NCBI GenBank assembly: GCA_037127315.1
Contig: JBBBDQ010000225.1
Coordinates: 51,001 to 115,000, forward strand
Length of the DNA: 64,000 nucleotides
Reading direction: 5' to 3'
From: Ascarosepion bandense
Taxonomy: Eukaryota; Mollusca; Cephalopoda; Sepiida; Sepiidae
In this document: positions 12,861-31,983 of the stretch, piece by piece
Position numbering within the stretch: position 1 is the first letter of the stretch
Layout of the letters: the number at the start of each line of letters is the position of its first letter
Translations under genes and position numbers: made by a program
The notes under the pieces: model-generated
The model's input: only the letters and a program-made list of their open reading frames with translations
What the model was told of the DNA's origin: nothing
Database searches by the model: none

Positions 12861-14289
12861 TTGGTCAATTGTGAAATATTCTGTTTTAATTATTAAACAA
12901 AAACATTCAAATTATACCAAATGAGATTTAAATTAAAGGGAAATAATTATAACTTCCTATGCATTTTAATTTGGGTAATTTTGTAGTGTCTTAGCTTGTC
13001 ATGTTTTAAGATATATTGTTTATAAAAAAATTATTCTTAACATGCTGAAGTAAATTTATTAAAAAGTCTGCTTTTTATGAGCACGAAAAAATTTCTTAGT
13101 GTTCATTTATAAAATTATCAATTCATCTAATAGCTCATTTTTAATATTTCTGAAAAGTAAAACTAGTTTGCAATAGAAATGTGATTAGATTTGATCATCA
13201 ATAATCTCGTTTATCAGTAATTACCTGCTATTTAGGCAACTAATTTAACATGAAAATGTTATTTTGGCTTATAGAATAAACATGATTCGTTAATGAAAAA
13301 ATAGCATATATTGTATGTTTTTTAGAAGGGAAAATTCAATGAGAATTTAGTTTATAAGAATTGTTAAATTAACATTTACCCTTTAAATATACAGTGGAAC
13401 CTGACATATGCGACCCTCTCCATCAGCAACCACCTAATAACAACTGTTTTTCTATGCACAGATGACTTGCTAATGTTAATTGACCTCCAGTAAGAGTTCA
13501 CTTTCAGAAGGCAACCAGCAACTAACATCAAGTGAAAAATCACTGATCATGTGACAGCTTTAAAAAAAGAAAATCCATTTTGGCCATACACTTTTAAATT
13601 AGGAGAAAATAAATGAGTAATCTATTTCATTTTGCTTTGATCTAAGTCAGGAACACTTCCTCATTGTTTCATTATTGTGTTGTATGAGTTATTACTTGTT
13701 GAAATGCACATTGTACATGTATTGCATTTGACCAGTTCAAGAAGAGATTTGTCAAGGTCTATGTACCAGCTTGGATAAGTTCAGAAATTGGGAAAAATCA
13801 CATCTATGTCTCTTTCTCAATGTTGTTCTCTGATCCTTTATTTTTTTAATCTATCTACTGTATTTCTATCTGGTTATACCTATCTCCGGTTCCCTAACCC
13901 AATCACTATCAGTTTTTTGTCCATTTTAATTTTTTTTCCATGTATTATTGCAGATTCTTTTACTATCACCCACTCCTAAGAAAAAATTGAAACCTTATAC
14001 AGTAGACGTCCAAAAGTTAAGGGCTAGTAAGAACAAGTGAATTTAAATATCTATTGAAAAAAAAAAAAAAAAACCTACTGAAAAGAATATATGTTACTAA
14101 TTTTTCCAACCTACATATATTGGCGAGTACTAGTACAGGCACAAAAAGGAAATCAATAACTGACTTTTTTTAAAGCTCACACCATTTTGAGTATATATTG
14201 TAGTCTCTTTTGTTAACTATTGTCAATAAAAATTTAAAATTAAGTATGCAGAGTAAATTTCTTTAAAGTTAGGCCATCTTATTATTATA
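12861..14289. other. Intergenic sequence, nothing certain
   Basis: No gene recognised. At 13393 the string acagtggaacctgacatatg resembles terminal inverted repeats of Tc1/pogo-type DNA transposons, but no matching inverted end was found. The 63-codon frame at 13788-13979 is low complexity. Confidence 0.35.
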
Positions 14290-14525
14290 GTCTCATTTAT
14301 TACCAGATTCAGGCAGTCAGTTAAGTGATACACACTTGGGTGATCATGTCTTGAAAGAGACATGACTGACTGGGCAGAAGATTATCCTGCAGTAGGTTGC
14401 CATTGCTTTCTGCGGTAGACTGGTTGCCAGCTGAGGCTATAGAACCCAATCTGTTATTTAACCAATAACTGGGAGGAAGTGAAGGATTAATACCTTTCCC
14501 AAGGGTATTTGCATGTAAGTGAATG
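14290..14525 (+). repeat. Dispersed repeat Rd, copy 2
   Basis: Aligns with the reverse complement of 6805-7045. Both copies carry gtgatcatgtct and end near ttaatacctttcccaag followed by a TTGCATAAGTGAAT-like string. Confidence 0.75.
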
Positions 14526-16550
14526 CAAGAAATTCAACTGGAATTCAAATTCAGCTTCCCGATTACTTGGTAAAATTCTATGTACTTTCTGGTGAATGGA
14601 ATATATGTTCCTGGTATAAATAGGTCATTACCATGAATCTTTAGTGAGTGACCACCTGCCATATAGCAACCAGTTTTTGATGGCAGTAGGGGTGGTCACT
14701 GTATCTGCCAAGATTTTCCAAAATGTCCTAAATTTATGTTGCATGCTGAAACACAAAAGTACATATTTGTTTACACATACAAAGAGATGCAATAAAAAGT
14801 GATTGTTAATCCCCCAAAAATATGACAAAATCATTTATCAAAAGTACATAATTGTTTTATACATACAGATGCTGTTTAGTGTTTATTGATAGCTTTTCTT
14901 ATATATTTTTTACAGTATTATACATGATTTTCTGAAATTTCTTCCTACTCATTTACAACAAAATCAAAGTTTTATATAAATGTATAGCATGTTAAGAATT
15001 TCTTTTATAAACATATCTTAAAAGATGACCCGCTAAACATAATTACCCAAATTAAGATTATAATTATTTTCCTTTAATTTAAATCCCATTTGGTGTAATT
15101 TGAATACTTTCTTTTGATTTGACTGTCTAGGGATAGTATCATGTTTCTACTGTGTATTGGTACTATCCATCCCTGGGATTAAATTCAAATGTGCTATTAA
15201 AAAATCATTATCCAATGCTTTAATCCTTTTGTCTATTATCTTATGAATAATTATGATGCTAGAATCAAGACAAACTGCTTTATCTATGCCTTGTTTGCAG
15301 CTTCATTTTTTGAATTGCCTTCCTCAGTGGTACTTTCAGTGCACTTGACTAATGGTCCCCATATAGCACTGGTAATTGAGTAAACAAACTTTTCCATAAT
15401 CAGTCATGCCTGATTCCATTCACATCCCTAATTTGTTTACTTTTGAGGTTAGCTAGATCATTACATTTTTTATCACAACAGTGAGATGGAATATATTTGT
15501 TTGGCTCAACTCAAGTGATGCTGCCATGATTAAGTTGTTTCTGAATATTGTCCTAAGAGTTTCAATTCTTTCTTGCCAAGATGGATCATAGCAATTTTAC
15601 TATTTCTCTGCAAAAGCTGATGTTGTTAGTGATGTGGAGTAGATTTGATACTGATCACATTGCAACAGACATTTTAAAACTAGACAGCACAATGGCTGAA
15701 ATGTAATTAGAATACACTAGACCAACTGTATATAATTTGTAGAAATTCTGAAACCATTACATTAGATGGTAAGTCTTAATACAAAGGTTCAGTTGTTTTC
15801 TAAAAAATTTAAGTAACATTGACATTGTTAAATTTTGTTGCTTTTGATTTCAGTTTTAGGAGAAAATAAGACCAGTACACATAACCAGATTTAGTTCTTT
15901 ATTTACTTTTTGTAGAAAAAAAAAAAGAAGAAATATCTTACAACTAAAAATATTGTCTTAGTGAAAAGAGTATAGCTAATTGGAAAACTGAAATGGACTT
16001 AGATGAATGGTTTGTATGAATATTTTAATTCAATTAAATAAAATGCTGATATTTCAGAAAACCAAGTAAATCAAATTTAAATTTGGGTGCTGAATGCATG
16101 CATTAGTTATTTACTGTTATTTGAAGTTGCTGACTATTCTTATGTACAGAATTATTTAAAATTAACTCCATTAAATCATTAGTGGATCGCCAGACTTGGT
16201 TTAAACCTACCCCTAAAGAAAAATTAGTGTTAAGTAGTAAGTTAACTATACCAAACCAAGATTTGGCAAGAACATAAAGAGTGAAATACAAATTAAGACT
16301 GCTTGGTAAAACCAGTTCATTGGGTACATCAAGCTGGTAGCAAAATGATGCTCCTGCCTAAATTTAAACAAAACCATATGGAAAATGCTTTCTTTATATC
16401 CATTTCTTATATACACACACAAAAATCATTTTTTAAATGAGGAATTACTTTTCAATCACCTTTTATATTGAGAAGCCCACACACACTTTCAAATTTAATA
16501 CATATAGAAATTGCTAATCCAACACTATGTAAATTCAGGATACACAAAAT
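14526..16550. other. Intergenic sequence; possible very degenerate coding stretch on minus strand
   Basis: Between 15110 and 15700 the minus strand has less AT-biased composition and reads fragments such as YDPSWQERIETLRTIFRNN between stops. I do not recognise the family. It may be a decayed transposon. The rest shows nothing. Confidence 0.3.
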
Positions 16551-16574
16551 TAAAGAGGTGTGTGTGTGTGTGTG

Positions 16575-16606
<32 letters not shown>

Positions 16607-16607
16607 A
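16551..16607. repeat. (TG)n-(TA)n-(CA)n microsatellite
   Basis: A TG run, a short TA run and a CA run follow one another; together they are self-complementary. Confidence 0.95.
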
Positions 16608-19186
16608 AACAAAAAGGTACCAGACCAGCTTGTTACAAACTAATGGATTTAAAATAGTATAATCAGTTGATAAACTCAGTAAGTTATGACAAACAAACCT
16701 TACTTTTAAAAGGAAAGTAAGACCCCAAGAAGCAATAAATTATCACATTTTATTCCCCCCCCCAAAAAAAAACTTGCTTAACATTGAAAAGAAAATTATA
16801 TTGGATGCATCTTGGCTAATTAATGAATATGAGTGGGGGGAGAGAAAAAAAAAAAAAAAAAAAAAAAATATCAGATTTGATTTTTTACATGAAATTAGGA
16901 AATGCTGCAAAATATTGATCTTGATCTTTGAAGATATCTGCTGAATTATAAAGATTCCAGAATACATCTGGATAAGAGCAGTCACATTTTCAAATATCAA
17001 GACCCTATCTCCCCAAATTAACATTTTTCAATCATTTAAATAAAAGGGTATATAGAATAGAAAGAAAAGAAAAAAAAACCAGATAACCCTTTTAATTTCT
17101 CAAGGATATGTAAATAGGTAGAAGTGAAATTTTAAGGATATAATTAGTGTTCAAACACACAAAGGAAAGTAAAGTGAGAGAATTTATGTCAGACTTTGCA
17201 CTGGAGTGCAGGGTTAATCACAAGTGATCAATTTACAATGTAAAGATCAAGTTTAGTAAAGTTAATATCAAAATGGACAGCTCTCATGGTTAATTTTTTT
17301 TTAAAACTAATTTAACTACTTAGTTGTGAGAGCCTGTTCAGTTTCTCAAATTGCAAAACCACTAATTTCCCAATCTAGGATAACTTGCACATTGTTTTAT
17401 AACATTGAAGTTTCAGTTGACACTATAGTTTAATCACTTAAAGGTTATTTTTTACTGTTAATTCCACTACCAAGTTTTCCTTTTCATTACTCATGTTTAA
17501 TAACTAAAATCAGAACACAAAATTGAATTCAACTTAATTTCTAAAACATCTCTAAAATGTAAAAACAATTTGTACTCAGCTTTACTTCTAAAAGTAAAAA
17601 TTTTAAAACTGCACAAGATCACAATTCTCACCAGTAAGCAAATTTTATCTGCAAGTGTCTTTACAGAAAGAAAATATATTAATACACTTAGGCATATAAA
17701 ACTATTTTATATAATTAAAGTTCTAGGTAATTAATTGAAAAATAAGTATTATGCCAATATTTTTACACCTTTTTTAATTTATGTTTAACACTCCATTTTC
17801 TTCACGCCACATGTGAGAAAATACAGCTTACCTTCACAAACTGGTTTGCATATATGACAATTCAACCACAGACTTAAATTTTTATTAAGTTGTGTAACTT
17901 GCAAAGTGTAAAAAAAGTTTCCAGTGAAAAATTCTGATTAAATCACCTTGGTAAATGCTAAGTACTGTAGAAGTCTTAATAGCAATAAACATCTACGAAA
18001 AATGCTTAAATGAATCAAAGCCATTCCACAGATGTTGCAAAGATTAAAACTGGGTGAGAAAATTAAGTTACACACACACACACAACTTGAACATAGATCA
18101 CTTAACTGATCAAGTATCCCTGTTAGTTGGAATAGCATTTTCCTAATAGACTAAATATGCAACGAACGGCTTTTAACACAATTTAGCTATTTACATAAAA
18201 TATACTACAGATTAAGCCATTCTAGCATTCACTTTTCTAAGAGGCCATTTTCGAAATTCATAAAAGTGTCCTTAAATGAAAGAATTATACCATAGTTATT
18301 TCATGAAAGAGCAATCAATTAAGGTCATGAAATTGTATAAAAATGTACAAATTTATTTTGTGCAAGAAATTATCTAACTCACATTTGAGATCTATAAAAC
18401 ACTAAGTCATAAGTATGAGAAAATAAAATATGTCCTCATTTGCTGTCAAATGATTGCATAAAACTAATAATCCCAAAAATGGATATTTTGAAAGTTTTTT
18501 CCGTGCCATGTTTTATAATTTAAGTAGAATTTTTGTTTGGGAAATCCCTAGCTACAAAATTGAGTTGTGTTATGAAAGTAGAACAAGACTGATAAAAATG
18601 AATTAGATTCTGAGTAAATATGGACTAAATGTATAAAACAAGTCAAGTGCACAGAATAGTGAAAGGAAAAAGAAAAAAGCCTCAAAAAAGTGTCTTTTCG
18701 TCCTTTATTAAGAAATCCTATACTGTCAATGTTATGATGAATCAATGATTTTTTTTTTTTTTTTTTTTTTGTGAAGAAGTCAAAACGTGTTGGGAGAAGG
18801 ATTGTTTTTTTTTTTTCCTTTTTTCTTTTAGCAGAAGTACAAAGCAACGCTAAAATGGTGCCCAAGTAAAGTGATGGACAATTTATTGATGACAATTTTA
18901 GAGAGAGAGAAAAAAAAAGAAAAAGAAAAAAAGATCAAGGATGGGGTAGAGAGAGAAAGAAAAATAGGGGAATAAATTGTTTTGACAGATGATAAGACAT
19001 TACTTTTGTCTTGTAAACTACAACAGACAGAGGCTGCAGTGGGTCAACATAGAAGGAATGTCGATACTGAACCACTTTGTGAGGTTGGTAACAAACTAGC
19101 AACTGTCAATACTACACTGTTAGTACTGCAAAAGTACTAGTTTTTGTTGTGGTGGTGGCAGTGGTGATTTTGTAGACTTCCCTCTC
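16608..19186 (-). other. Probable SET 3' UTR and downstream sequence
   Basis: This lies directly after the SET stop codon on the minus strand. No coding sequence is visible. Candidate poly(A) signals AATAAA on the minus strand occur at 18704-18709 and 18352-18357, with others further down, so the transcript end cannot be fixed from sequence alone. A run of about 22 T on the plus strand (near 18750) and a purine-rich stretch (18900-18965) lie within it. Confidence 0.5.
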
Positions 19187-25006
<5,820 letters not shown>

Positions 25007-25095
25007 GATCTCACGAGTACTGCTGGAAGAGGTCTGCGCTTGCGTACGCTATACTGAAGGGGGAAACCGTTGCGCGCCAAGGCAAAACTAATCGC
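25007..25095 (-). promoter_or_regulatory. SET: SET 5' UTR and core promoter region
   Basis: Immediately upstream of the SET start the sequence becomes rich in CpG (gcgcgcc, gcgtacgc, tgcgcttgcg), unlike the AT-rich surroundings. The minus strand carries TTGGCGCGCAA near 25075, close to an E2F-type site. No TATA box is evident. The transcription start is not determinable here. Confidence 0.55.
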
Positions 25096-28000
25096 TTTGC
25101 CACAACAACATTCACCAAAATATCAAATTAATGCAAAAAAATTACTATTCCTACTAATTTTCTCAGAAAGAAAGTTTTTTATAGATTTTTAATAAAAAAT
25201 TATAAATACTTTAAAATAAGATTTTTAGTGCTAGAATTTTTTAAAACTTTTATCGCTTTGTTAAGTCTATCAAGCCTACCTAAATACGAAATCCTTCCGA
25301 AACGAAACGCACTACATGGCCTGATAAAAATCCCCCATGGAGAAAAATAATACCACAAATATAATTATTTATAAATCATATTGCTTTCTGATTTGTTGAA
25401 AATAGCTTCATAATTCAATTTTCGTAGGTCAGTTAAAGTAGTAATTTTTGACTTGAGCATAAATTTATCTTTGAAGTAAGTGTCCATGTATTTCTTTTGT
25501 CTATTACATGTTTCTGGGGGTAGAGGGGTTATCTAATACGAGGCTGCTGCTTTGCTTTCTTCTTACTTTCCCTTTGAAAAATAGTCAATGGCTCATACTT
25601 TGTTACAGAACTTAAATGTTTTATAATTAATTTGATTAATTTACTTTATAATTACATATGCATAAATATGAGATATAATGCAAATTATATAATTTGTAGC
25701 GAAATTATTTTTTTTAACAGAGTTTTAGGTTCAGTAAAGGTAGCTTCATTAGCGTCTCAATTTCCCGCCATTTTCATCTGCTTAGATTTTTTTTTTTTGT
25801 CGTTGCACATTTTCATTTGTAGAATAATAAAAGGAAAAAAATTACGGGCAAAATTTAGTTACATTCTTTATTTTTATATAATGTATCCCTTTAAAATTAT
25901 GCATATACATCTAGTTTAGGATTTGTATGATTTTTTTTTTTATTTCGACATTTTTTACCGGTTACCAAGACCGACCGGTGTATGAAAAAAAACCCCGAAA
26001 AATTATGTAAAATGTAGGTTTTCACCCGTTAAATTATTATTTAACCTTTTTTGTTAAATATTTCTAAATGGCATCTTAAAATATTAACTTGAAGTTTAAA
26101 GCTCCATTAAGCTTTTACGGTAATCAAACCTAATGCCATTGTTTTTAAAAAATGAAAATGTAAATACAGGTGGACGACTATTAACTTTAAGTTTATGTTA
26201 TTAAGTTTATTCTAAGTTATTGTTTTTCGTCTATGTAAGTTGCGTTCGATTATTTTGTGGTGAACACAAATAAAAGTTTAGCAAGCTTTTTCCAGCATCT
26301 GCCTATCTTTTGTTTAGTTTTAAAAACGATCGATAGTATCTTCAAAAACTTTTGCATTACCAGGCTTGAAAACCGTTTAAAGCCTAAATATACACTTTTT
26401 TAAAGTACAGTGATATTTGCCTAATGTAAAAAATATTATTTTTTTAAAGTGATCGTAATATATTATTTTTATCATGAGAGATTAGTTTTTCTTTTTCTCT
26501 AATAGAAATAACTTCTAAGGATTTTTGTTTACCAGGTATAAATGTAATTCTGTAGGGGGAATGTCAAGGAAAAGACGACAAGCATAAAAAAGGACCTTTT
26601 TATTGTCCAAGCATACTGATTATTGTGCAAATGAATATACTTTGATTTTTTTTTTTTTTTTTTTTTACCTTAAAAATACTTTTTAAAATTTATTTCCTTA
26701 AAAATTTGCTTATGACAACATAAAATTTAGTTTTTTTTTTGTTGTCAAACTTACTTAACCTTATTCAGCCAAAAATGCACACAGACTTTTTTTCACTTCA
26801 GTTCACTTACTTCTTAACAAAAAAGACTAGGTTGCTAGGAAACCTTAAGTTACAAAATATTTCTATTGAGTTTATTATTTCAAGTATTGTCAAAAACTAA
26901 AGTCTTAAAAATCCATTGCTAATAATATTTAATAAATTTTCTATATGCCGTGTCCCTTCAGGACGTAAGCGATCATGGCTTTTTCGACATCTCCCTATCC
27001 CTTCTTGTCGCTCTTACCCCCCCCCCTCTCTTATCCCAATAAATATAACAATGCGAATTCGGGATATTAAAAATGTTTTTAAAGTTTTCTTATGATGAAG
27101 TACAGAAAATTAATATTTAGTTATAATTTGTCAGGATTTAGCATTATGTCGCTTTCAGCAACAACTTTAACTGTAGTGTTGTAGTAAAAATGAACAAGAT
27201 AACGAACGATGATTTTTTTTTTGTTTTGTTACTTTCTTTTCTAGGGTAGAAGGCCACTCACTTAACCTCTAATTTCGATACTTACTTTTGATCAGTTTTT
27301 TGTTTTCATAATAAAGAAATAAAATTTGTCCCATCTTTATGTTTCAAAATAAACTGTTTATGAAAGAAAAAATATGAATGTCAATTGTCAACAGTTAAAC
27401 ATTGTTGAAGTGGTGATTTTAACAATTTCGAATTAAGGTACTTTGTTTCTTCTGTTACCCATCTTCATTAAGCTAAGCAGCTTCTTATCTTTTCTACTTA
27501 AAGATGTTTCATATGTGCTCACAATTCGGTTTTAAAGTCTTTTTTTAGTTGAATAAAATTACTTTTTAAATTACTTCTTTCTATTTCTCTCTCAGCAATA
27601 ATGAAATTATCATCATTTTTTTTTTCTGGCAACATAAAAATACTTAAAGATTTTTTTTGTTTTGGTTTTTCTTTTCCAGTTTGAAAATAGATAGTGAATT
27701 CTGACAATAATAATTACAAGTAATTTATAGAAAAAACAAATTTTAAATTGTCAAAACAAATTTGACAAATGTAAATAAAATGATTTGAGTGAGTAGTTTA
27801 AAAAAATAAAGAACCACAGAAAACTGAGAACGCGTTCTTTAAAAACAGCGTTCACTATTTCCCGTTTTGAACTAAAAGAAAAAGACATTTTTTATGAATA
27901 ATTTAAAATGTGGGTAACAAATTTTTATAAGAAATCATTCAGTGGAAAAATGTTTATTCTAATTCACCGCTGAATTTTAAGACTATTATTTTTTCATTTT

Positions 28001-28297
28001 TATAAATTTTTTAATGTTTGTTATAATTACTTTTAATTTTAATTTTCACAAATGTAGTTTACTTAATTTAAAAAAAAATTGAGAAAAGAAAAGTTTCAAG
28101 TATTTTTAATCAAATTTTTATATACCAGTTGAAACCCATGAAAGACTTGTAGCAAATGAAATATATAAATAAAAACAATTCAAGTAGAAATAACGCATTT
28201 GAACTTTCCTTTCATATCTCAACACGTTTCATAAAAAATGGGCCACAAGGGAAATTTTATTTTATTTTATTTTTTGGTTTTTAAAGATTGCTGCCCA
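25096..28297. other. Intergenic sequence upstream of SET, no gene recognised
   Basis: AT-rich with many T runs. The 95- and 62-codon frames at 25632 and 27519 look like chance frames. Nothing repeated elsewhere in the window was noticed. Confidence 0.45.
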
Positions 28298-28325
28298 AAT
28301 ATATATATATATATATATATATATA
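28298..28325. repeat. (TA)n microsatellite
   Basis: About 14 TA units. Confidence 0.95.
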
Positions 28326-28559
28326 CTTCTCTCAAATAATGAGAAGGCAATCCTTAAAAAGAGGAAGAAGAAGAAAAGACTGAACCAGCCGGAAGTTTTC
28401 AAGACCGGAGCAAACTAATTTGTGACTGAAAACTAACAAAAATCAGGAAGCTTGCATGCATAACTTCCATTATAAAAAAGAAAGGAGCACTGGAAAAAAA
28501 ATAATTTTGGCTAATTGAAAAAATTAACACAAAGAGACTTGATGTTAGTCAAAACCAAG

Positions 28560-29318
28560 TTTTATGCCTGAGTCTCAGACCCTGGTCAAAAGACTATGAT
28601 GAACTTACACTTCTGAGATGAGAAGGGGCAGCAAGAGAAACCAGAGAACAAGAGAATGCATTTGCCAGAGAACAAGTCATTGGCTAATTATATTTTTGCC
28701 CTACTTAGGTCCAAAAAAACACAGTAGATTGACACTGGCCTATTTCTAATATGACTACTACTATTCATCTAGGGATCCTTGACAAAATCCTGCGGAACAT
28801 CTTGGCAGCTCAGATATAGTCACTTTCTCACCGGTGCAATATGGCTTCCCTGTGTCTCTTCTACAAATACTTTCACAGCTTCTGTTCGATGAACTTAGCT
28901 CACTGGTGCCCCCTATAAATGAATTTACTCAAGCCACAAAATTAGCAACTAGGTCGCACACTTTTACTGTGAAACCAATAACTTGTAAATGCAAATTCTA
29001 CTCCAGCAGCTTCTTTTCTCACACTTCCTGCCTGTGGAATTTCCTTCCATTTACTTGCTTCCCTGACAGCTACAATCTCCAAGAATTTAAATGTAAAATC
29101 AATCGTCATCTCCTATCTCCATAACCTGCATTCTCGCACTCATACTCCTTTTCCGTCCACTCCACTCTCATCAGTATTCTCATCCTTCTCTTACCCACTT
29201 CCTGACACCCCCTAAAATCTGTCACTCTTTCTCATAACTTTCCCCATATGTAAGCCCCTGCACAACAGTGTCAGTAAAATACCTTGCTTGGGGCGATATG
29301 ATTATAAAAAAAGAAAAG
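28560..29318 (+). pseudogene. 5'-truncated non-LTR retrotransposon (LINE), copy 1: RT C-terminal end and 3' tail
   Basis: The frame at 28834-29124 reads MQYGFPVSLLQ, LFDELSSLVPP, ATRSHTFTVKP, FYSSSFFSHTSCLWNFLP and SYNLQEFKCKINRH. These are typical of the sequence after the RT domain in Jockey/CR1-like LINEs (SSFFPRTSRLWNSLP-type block). A noncoding tail follows, ending in cccctgcacaacagtg, then ggcgatatgattat and an A-rich end. A second copy with the same layout lies at 58555-59296. The 5' part, including the RT catalytic residues, is missing, so the copy is dead on arrival. Confidence 0.8.
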
Positions 29319-29614
29319 AAAAAACTAATAGCACAGCCTAACTTCAAAACTACCACTACTGAATCAAAATGGATATTTTTCCAGACTGCTACCCATATCT
29401 CCTTTATAAAGGAATATTTTGCTACATTGAATACCAATGGACTCACTCTAAAGCAAATAAAAAAAATATGTATTTTATACCCTTCAGTCAGTTCATTTTA
29501 TTCCAAAGTTTCCAATAAAATAATTACCAAGAACGATTCTGACTTCCAAAACAACTACAAATTAATTGTTCATTCCTTGACATGGACTGCCTTATTCATA
29601 AATAAAAAAATTGT

Positions 29615-30026
29615 ATAATCTTTGGTTTTTCTTCAGGTTTGAAATATTTACTTATATTGTTATTTCTTTTATTAATCTTCCTGGTGAACATCAACTTTGC
29701 AGGCAATATTCTGAACACATTGTCCAGGTTCAGTATAATTCTGAAAGCATTCAGAAATTATTGTAGCATTACTGCATTTGACTCCTCTCTCTGTGACTTT
29801 ATTAGTGCCCTTTTAAACATATCAACAAATTGTTTTACTTGTCTGTTTGATCTTGGGTAATAAGAGAGTGTTGTAATATGTTCTATTGCTAATGATTTAC
29901 AGAAAACTTTAAATTTACTAAACATGAATTGTGTCCTGTTATCTGAAACATTAGAGTCAGGTGCACAGAACTTTTCAAAAATCACATTTGGAAAATTTAT
30001 CGTTACCATGGTAGTTGGTCTTCTAC
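29615..30026 (-). pseudogene. Gypsy element B, downstream part: integrase core fragment
   Basis: Minus-strand translation 30009-29758 reads DNRTQFMFSKFKVFCKSL, YYPRSNRQVKQFVDMFKRAL, followed through a stop by FRIILN and PAKLMF. These match positions around the second catalytic Asp and the YHPRSNG block of gypsy integrases, and also element A's own integrase. The fragment is the continuation of 36018-37485 across element A, which split it. Confidence 0.82.
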
Positions 30027-30031
30027 ATTTT
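30027..30031 (+). repeat. Target-site duplication of element A, left copy (ATTTT)
   Basis: attTT abuts the TG of the 5' LTR and is repeated at 36013-36017 after the CA of the 3' LTR. Confidence 0.85.
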
Positions 30032-30292
30032 TGTTATGGTGAAACACACCTATTCTATAGTAAATAGACTCTTCCACCTAATTTAAGTAAGAGTAGTAAG
30101 AGGAACGAGAGTCAGTCAATGTTGGACAATAGTAGTCAACAGTAAGTGGAATACGAAAGTAGTCAGTGATCTGGCAAGATTACACTGCATAATTACATAT
30201 TATATCAAGTACCTAACATTTTGTACGTTGAACCTATTAGGACTGACTTTAGCACAAATACTAGCCTCTACTGCAAAAATAACTCCACAACA
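30032..30292 (+). repeat. 5' LTR of element A
   Basis: 261 bp, beginning tgttatggtgaaacacacct and ending ctccacaaca; the partner is 35762-36012. The following sequence, attttggtgacgaag, is where a primer-binding site would lie. Confidence 0.94.
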
Positions 30293-30775
30293 ATTTTGGT
30301 GACGAAGATATCAAACTCATGTGGAGAAGATAAAAATAATTTTTTTCCACTTACCAATTTTGGCAACAAAGATGTCAAACTCACGTGGAGAAGATAAAAA
30401 ATAATTTTTTCCACTTGCCAAAAGACAATTTTGGCGACAAAGATATCAAACTCACTTGGAGAAGAAAAAAAAATTTATTTTCACTCACCAAAACAACAAT
30501 TTTAGCGATGAAGATATCAAACTCACTTGGAGAAGATAAAAAAATTTTTTTTTCCACTCGCCAAAAGACAATTTTGGTGACAAGGATTCGGATATCAGAC
30601 AAAGATATTGGACGAAGATCCAATTCACTCGGAGTAATAAAGGACATTTTTTTTTTCTCTTTTTCACTCATCAAAAACAATTTTCAGCAACGAAATTCAC
30701 ACTCATACGGAGGAAGAAAAAATTTGCTCGCCACAATAATTTTGGTGACAAAGTCTCGGATTCACATTTAAAAAA
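30293..30775 (+). repeat. Tandemly repeated leader of element A, about seven units of 60-80 bp
   Basis: Each unit carries aattttggygacraagatat, then caaactcac, a ggagaagataaaa-type purine run and a T-rich ccactygcca stretch. The units begin exactly at the LTR/leader junction, so the putative primer-binding-site string itself is repeated. The later units are more diverged. Confidence 0.85.
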
Positions 30776-30959
30776 AAAAATTTGGTAAAGTTTCTCGCAA
30801 GCCAAGACATCAATTTAGTGACGAAAAAATCTGTCGTATTTTCAACTGAGAAACAGAAATATTTTTCTTGATAAAACAGTTTGCTCAAATAGGTTACAAA
30901 TTGCAAATTCATAGGGCACCCCCTACAGTATTAGGCACTGTGGTAACTTTTTTGTAAAA

Positions 30960-31975
30960 ATGGAGGAATGTAAAAGTTTATTCCTGGAATTCTTTAAGTT
31001 CCAGTCAGAACAACAGACAAAAATATTAGAGCAACAATAGACATTCCAGATGCAGTTTAATTGGAGTAAATAGACTAAACTATCGCCCGATTCACACTCC
31101 ACCCACGTCTATTGAACAGGTGTAGAGGCTCATCCCTTGTTCCTTGTTTAGTATGTGGTTTCCAGTTTTCTCTCTTCTAATCTTTTCACTCTTACGTAGC
31201 CCCCTGCACATCAGTGGCGTTACCACCTTGCTCGGGGTGATATGATTAAAAAAAAAAAAAAAAGATACAGGAGGAAACTTTCAATAAACAAATGCAATTC
31301 CAACAAAAAATGGAACAGATGCATAGGGAGTTTCAAAACAAAATTCTGAAAATAACTGAGAAGAGGAAAGAAAAAAATCTACAAAACGATTATTTCCCAG
31401 AGAATACAATATGGAATTCAATTGAAATATTCATGTACAGTCCAGGTGAAGAAATAACTTTTGCTGAGTATTATAAAAAATATACGGATGTGTATAATGA
31501 GGACTGCCACTCGTAGTCTGAAGGAAAGAAGGTTAGGCTTCTTTTAAGCAAATTAGGAACTGCTGAGCATAACAAATTGGTAAACTACATTTTACCGAAA
31601 AAAACTAGCGAGTTGACTTTTACCGAGGGGGTAAATATATTAAGTGAATTATTTAGTAAAAAGACATCTCTGTTCCACAAAAGGTTGAAATGTTTAAATC
31701 TGATGAACAAGACTATATAACATATGCAGCCAATGGGAATAAGCATTGTGAAGAATTCAAGCTGGCAGAATTAAGTGCAGACAATTTTAAGTGCTTGGTG
31801 TTTGTTCAGAGGCTGGTATTGGAAAGAGACGCGAAAATGAGAAAATGAGAAAAAGAGTTGAGAAAATGAGTAGTGGCAAAATTGGAAAGCGATCCAAGTA
31901 TTACGGTACAAAAATTGGCAGAAGACTGCACAAGATATGTTAGCGTAAAGAAAGATTAAAAAAAGATAGAATAGT
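30960..31975 (+). pseudogene. Element A gag, interrupted
   Basis: The start at 30960 reads MEECKSLFLEFFKFQSEQQ and meets a TAG after 26 codons. After the SINE-like insertion (31056-31262) the frame resumes as FNKQMQFQQKMEQMHREFQ and FMYSPGEEITFAEYYKKYTD, then continues through frameshifts (KLGTAEHNKLVNYILP, ELTFTEGVNILSELF). This resembles the capsid part of gypsy gag in position and character; no intact frame survives. Confidence 0.75.
31056..31262 (+). mobile_element. SINE-like retroposon inserted in element A gag
   Basis: 207 bp ending in about 15 A. The flanks agatgcag (31048-31055) and agatacag (31263-31270) form an 8-bp duplication with one mismatch. Its 3' part (gccccctgcacatcagtg, then ggggtgatatgatt) matches the tails of the two LINE fragments in the window, so it probably used that LINE's machinery. 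The 5' part is the same unit that is tandemly repeated at 47935-48780. A ggttcacactcc-like string (clearer in other copies) resembles a pol III B box; no sound A box was seen. Confidence 0.85.
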
Positions 31976-31983
31976 CTGGAATT

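Noticed and set aside
18548..18895. 115-codon minus-strand frame below SET
   Set aside because: Lys/Phe-rich translation of poly(A/T) tracts within the probable 3' UTR.
29150..29200. CUGAUGA on the minus strand in the LINE tail
   Set aside because: No GAAA box at a suitable distance and no helix II.
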